Shown here one piece after another: positions 31,976 through 33,070 of a DNA stretch of 33,070 bases. Origin of the DNA: Methylobacterium platani (GTDB taxonomy: Bacteria > Pseudomonadota > Alphaproteobacteria > Rhizobiales > Beijerinckiaceae); contig NZ_LWHQ01000061.1 of assembly GCF_001653715.1 (NCBI RefSeq), positions 32,960-66,029 of the forward strand, written 5' to 3'. The notes beneath the pieces were generated by a model, which was not told where the DNA came from, did not search any database, and was given only the letters and a program-made list of their open reading frames with translations. The position numbers and the translations under genes were made by a program. Each line of letters opens with the position of its first letter. Position 1 is the stretch's first letter.

Positions 31976-32617
31976 TCAGGCGGCGGGCCGCCGCGCGAAG
32001 GCGAGGCCGAGACCGAGCGCGATCATCGCGGCGCCCGACGCCTCGCGCAGGCGGCGGACCAGCCCGGGGCGGGACGCGGCGGCACCGCGCAGGCGGCTCG
32101 CAGCGATCGCGACGGCGAGGTCGGCGAGGGTGTTGAGGGCGACCGCGACCGTCCCCAGGACCACGAATTGCAGCGCGACGGCACCCGCCGCCGCGTCGAC
32201 GAATTGCGGTACGAAGGCCAGGAAGAATGCCGCCGTCTTCGGATTGAGGGCCTCGACCAGCACGCCCTCTCGGAATGCCCGCCGCGCCCCGACCGACGGC
32301 CGCGCGCCGTCCGGCCTCGGCGCGTCCCGCCGGGCGGAGCGCAGCGTACGATAGCCGAGCCAGACGAGGTAGACGGCGCCCGCGAGCTTCAGCGCCGTGA
32401 ACCACTCCGCGCTGGCGAGCACCAGGGCCGACACGCCGAGGCCGCCGGCCAGGACGTGGGCGAGACCGCCGAGCCCGGTGCCGAGGCTCGACGCCACGCC
32501 CTCGGCGCGCCCTCCGGCAAGGGTTCGCGCCGCGACGTAGAACAGGCCCGGACCAGGCGTGACGGCGAGAAGGAGCGCCGCGGCGGCATAGAGCGCGAAA
32601 GAGCTCGGATCGGGCAT
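31976..32617 (-). CDS. LysE/RhtB-family amino-acid exporter
   Basis: This 213-residue inner-membrane exporter has the N-terminal hallmark ALLLAVTPGPGLFYVAARTL, about six membrane segments, and the middle region FREGVLVEALNPKTAAFFLAFVPQF typical of the RhtB subgroup. The ATG at 32617 is chosen; a longer start at 32671 would put 18 non-conserved residues before the conserved helix. It heads a two-gene transcript with the DapA-like enzyme. The exported solute is likely an amino acid or a homoserine-lactone-like compound. Confidence 0.9.
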   Translation of the reverse strand: MPDPSSFALYAAAALLLAVTPGPGLFYVAARTLAGGRAEGVASSLGTGLGGLAHVLAGGLGVSALVLASAEWFTALKLAGAVYLVWLGYRTLRSARRDAPRPDGARPSVGARRAFREGVLVEALNPKTAAFFLAFVPQFVDAAAGAVALQFVVLGTVAVALNTLADLAVAIAASRLRGAAASRPGLVRRLREASGAAMIALGLGLAFARRPAA

Positions 32618-32754
32618 GGGGATCTCGAACGGGGCGCCGGATCGGGCGGCAAGCGGAGCAGGTAACGGCAAACCGGCTCACCGCCTACGGCCAGTTCGGC
32701 GCGATCACGCTGGTCCAGTTGGTCGCGCGCCAGCGATGTTTCCGGCAGTGAGCG

Positions 32755-32819
32755 GCGAGGGGGCAAGAACGCCGAGGGGGCAAGAACGCCGAGGGGTCCG
32801 AACGCCAAGGGGCCGGAAC
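32755..32819. repeat. Short tandem repeat next to the rRNA terminator
   Basis: Four units of 16-17 bp of the form GCC-GAGGGG-x-AAGAAC or CCGAAC run at 32755-32770, 32771-32787, 32788-32803 and 32804-32819. The first two are near-identical and the last two diverge. They abut the 5S terminator hairpin at 32821. No open frame is supported through them. Confidence 0.75.
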
Positions 32820-32820
32820 G

Positions 32821-32860
32821 CGAAGAAGCCCGCCGGGCGTGAGCCTGGCGGGCTTCTTCG
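32821..32860 (-). terminator. rRNA operon terminator
   Basis: A perfect 14-bp stem CGAAGAAGCCCGCC (32821-32834) with GGCGGGCTTCTTCG (32847-32860) is extended by 4 inner pairs (one wobble) and closed by a 4-nt loop. It lies 38 bp after the 5S 3-prime end on the minus strand. The TTCTTCG end of the stem gives a weak U-rich tail. Confidence 0.9.
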
Positions 32861-32898
32861 GTCGAGGTCGTGTCGAGGGAAGGTGTACGTGCTTGGCA

Positions 32899-33017
32899 GG
32901 TCTGGCGGTGACCGACTCTCCCGTGTCTTGAGACACAGTACCATAGGCGCTGGGGCGGTTAACGGCCGAGTTCGAGATGGGATCGGGTTCTGATCACCCC
33001 GCTCAGACCACCAGACC
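32899..33017 (-). rRNA. rrf: 5S ribosomal RNA
   Basis: About 119 nt on the minus strand. The terminal stem is GGTCTGG (33017-33011) with CCAGACC (32905-32899). The universal CCCGATCCCAT and GAACTCGG of loops B/C and the GGGAGAGT near loop E are clear. An outer processing stem (GCTTGG with CCAAGC) flanks it. The ends may differ by 1-3 nt. This marks the 3-prime end of an rRNA operon whose 23S and 16S genes should lie past the right edge. Confidence 0.93.
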
Positions 33018-33070
33018 GGCCAAGCACGTCGCGTTCGGGCAAGCATGGGGACCGGCGGCCGCTGGGGCCG

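Noticed and set aside
1..33070. CRISPR array, tRNA genes, insertion sequences or prophage
   Set aside because: No regularly spaced repeats, cloverleaf-like segments, transposase or phage motifs were seen on reading; a dedicated tRNA and IS search was not possible here.

Overview
The window is very GC-rich DNA with dense gene packing, many 1-4 bp start/stop overlaps (ATGA, GTGA, TGATG) and frequent GTG starts. The gene content points to an alphaproteobacterium of the Hyphomicrobiales, most likely Methylobacteriaceae (Methylobacterium-like). Signs of this are a long formate-tetrahydrofolate ligase, the hemD - Mic60-like - hemY block divergent from tsaD/gpsA, a DUF6894-type protein, and intergenic repeats containing cttcgc-type hairpin cores. 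This is an inference from content and style, not from a database match. No CRISPR array, tRNA, insertion sequence or phage gene was seen.

Layout, left to right. (1) 120-1910, minus strand: csaA-like, ureG and a methyltransferase-like gene; no other urease genes are nearby. (2) 2042-9507: an M20 amidohydrolase (minus) divergent from a peptide-type ABC importer (Tat-type binding protein, two permeases, one fused double ATPase). The divergent region carries a promoter/operator-like site and a 22-bp palindrome. A long inverted repeat separates the permease genes from the ATPase gene. (3) 9551-9683: two REP-like hairpins. (4) 9729-14622, minus: hemY, a Mic60/mitofilin-like gene and hemD. (5) 14774-17726, plus: tsaD, a GNAT fusion and gpsA, each overlapping the next by 4 bp; then convergent fhs (minus). 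(6) 19726-21890: small genes (membrane-anchored hypothetical, DUF6894-like, N-terminal-domain-plus-TM protein, 93-residue hypothetical, EthD-like). (7) 21997-23984, minus: dgcN-dgcA, predicted N-acetyl-D-glutamate pathway. (8) 24306-28536, plus: a GltIJKL-type amino-acid importer with a second binding protein at its end. (9) 28802-31053, plus: a NodB-fold (cyclic imidase/allantoinase-like) hydrolase coupled to a metal-dependent amidohydrolase. (10) 31056-32617, minus: a DapA-family aldolase/lyase and a LysE-family exporter. (11) 32821-33017: rRNA operon terminator and 5S rRNA on the minus strand, so 23S and 16S should lie beyond the right edge.

The most interesting stretch is 21.5-32.6 kb. 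It looks like a catabolic and transport island for glutamate-type or imide/amide nitrogen compounds: D-glutamate N-acetylation and racemisation beside an acidic-amino-acid importer with two binding proteins, then two ring or amide hydrolases, a DapA-family enzyme and an exporter. The joint role is inferred; each family assignment rests on visible motifs. The Mic60-like protein inside the heme operon is a second point of interest, and several perfect palindromes (3665-3686, 21907-21929) look like uncharacterised regulatory sites.
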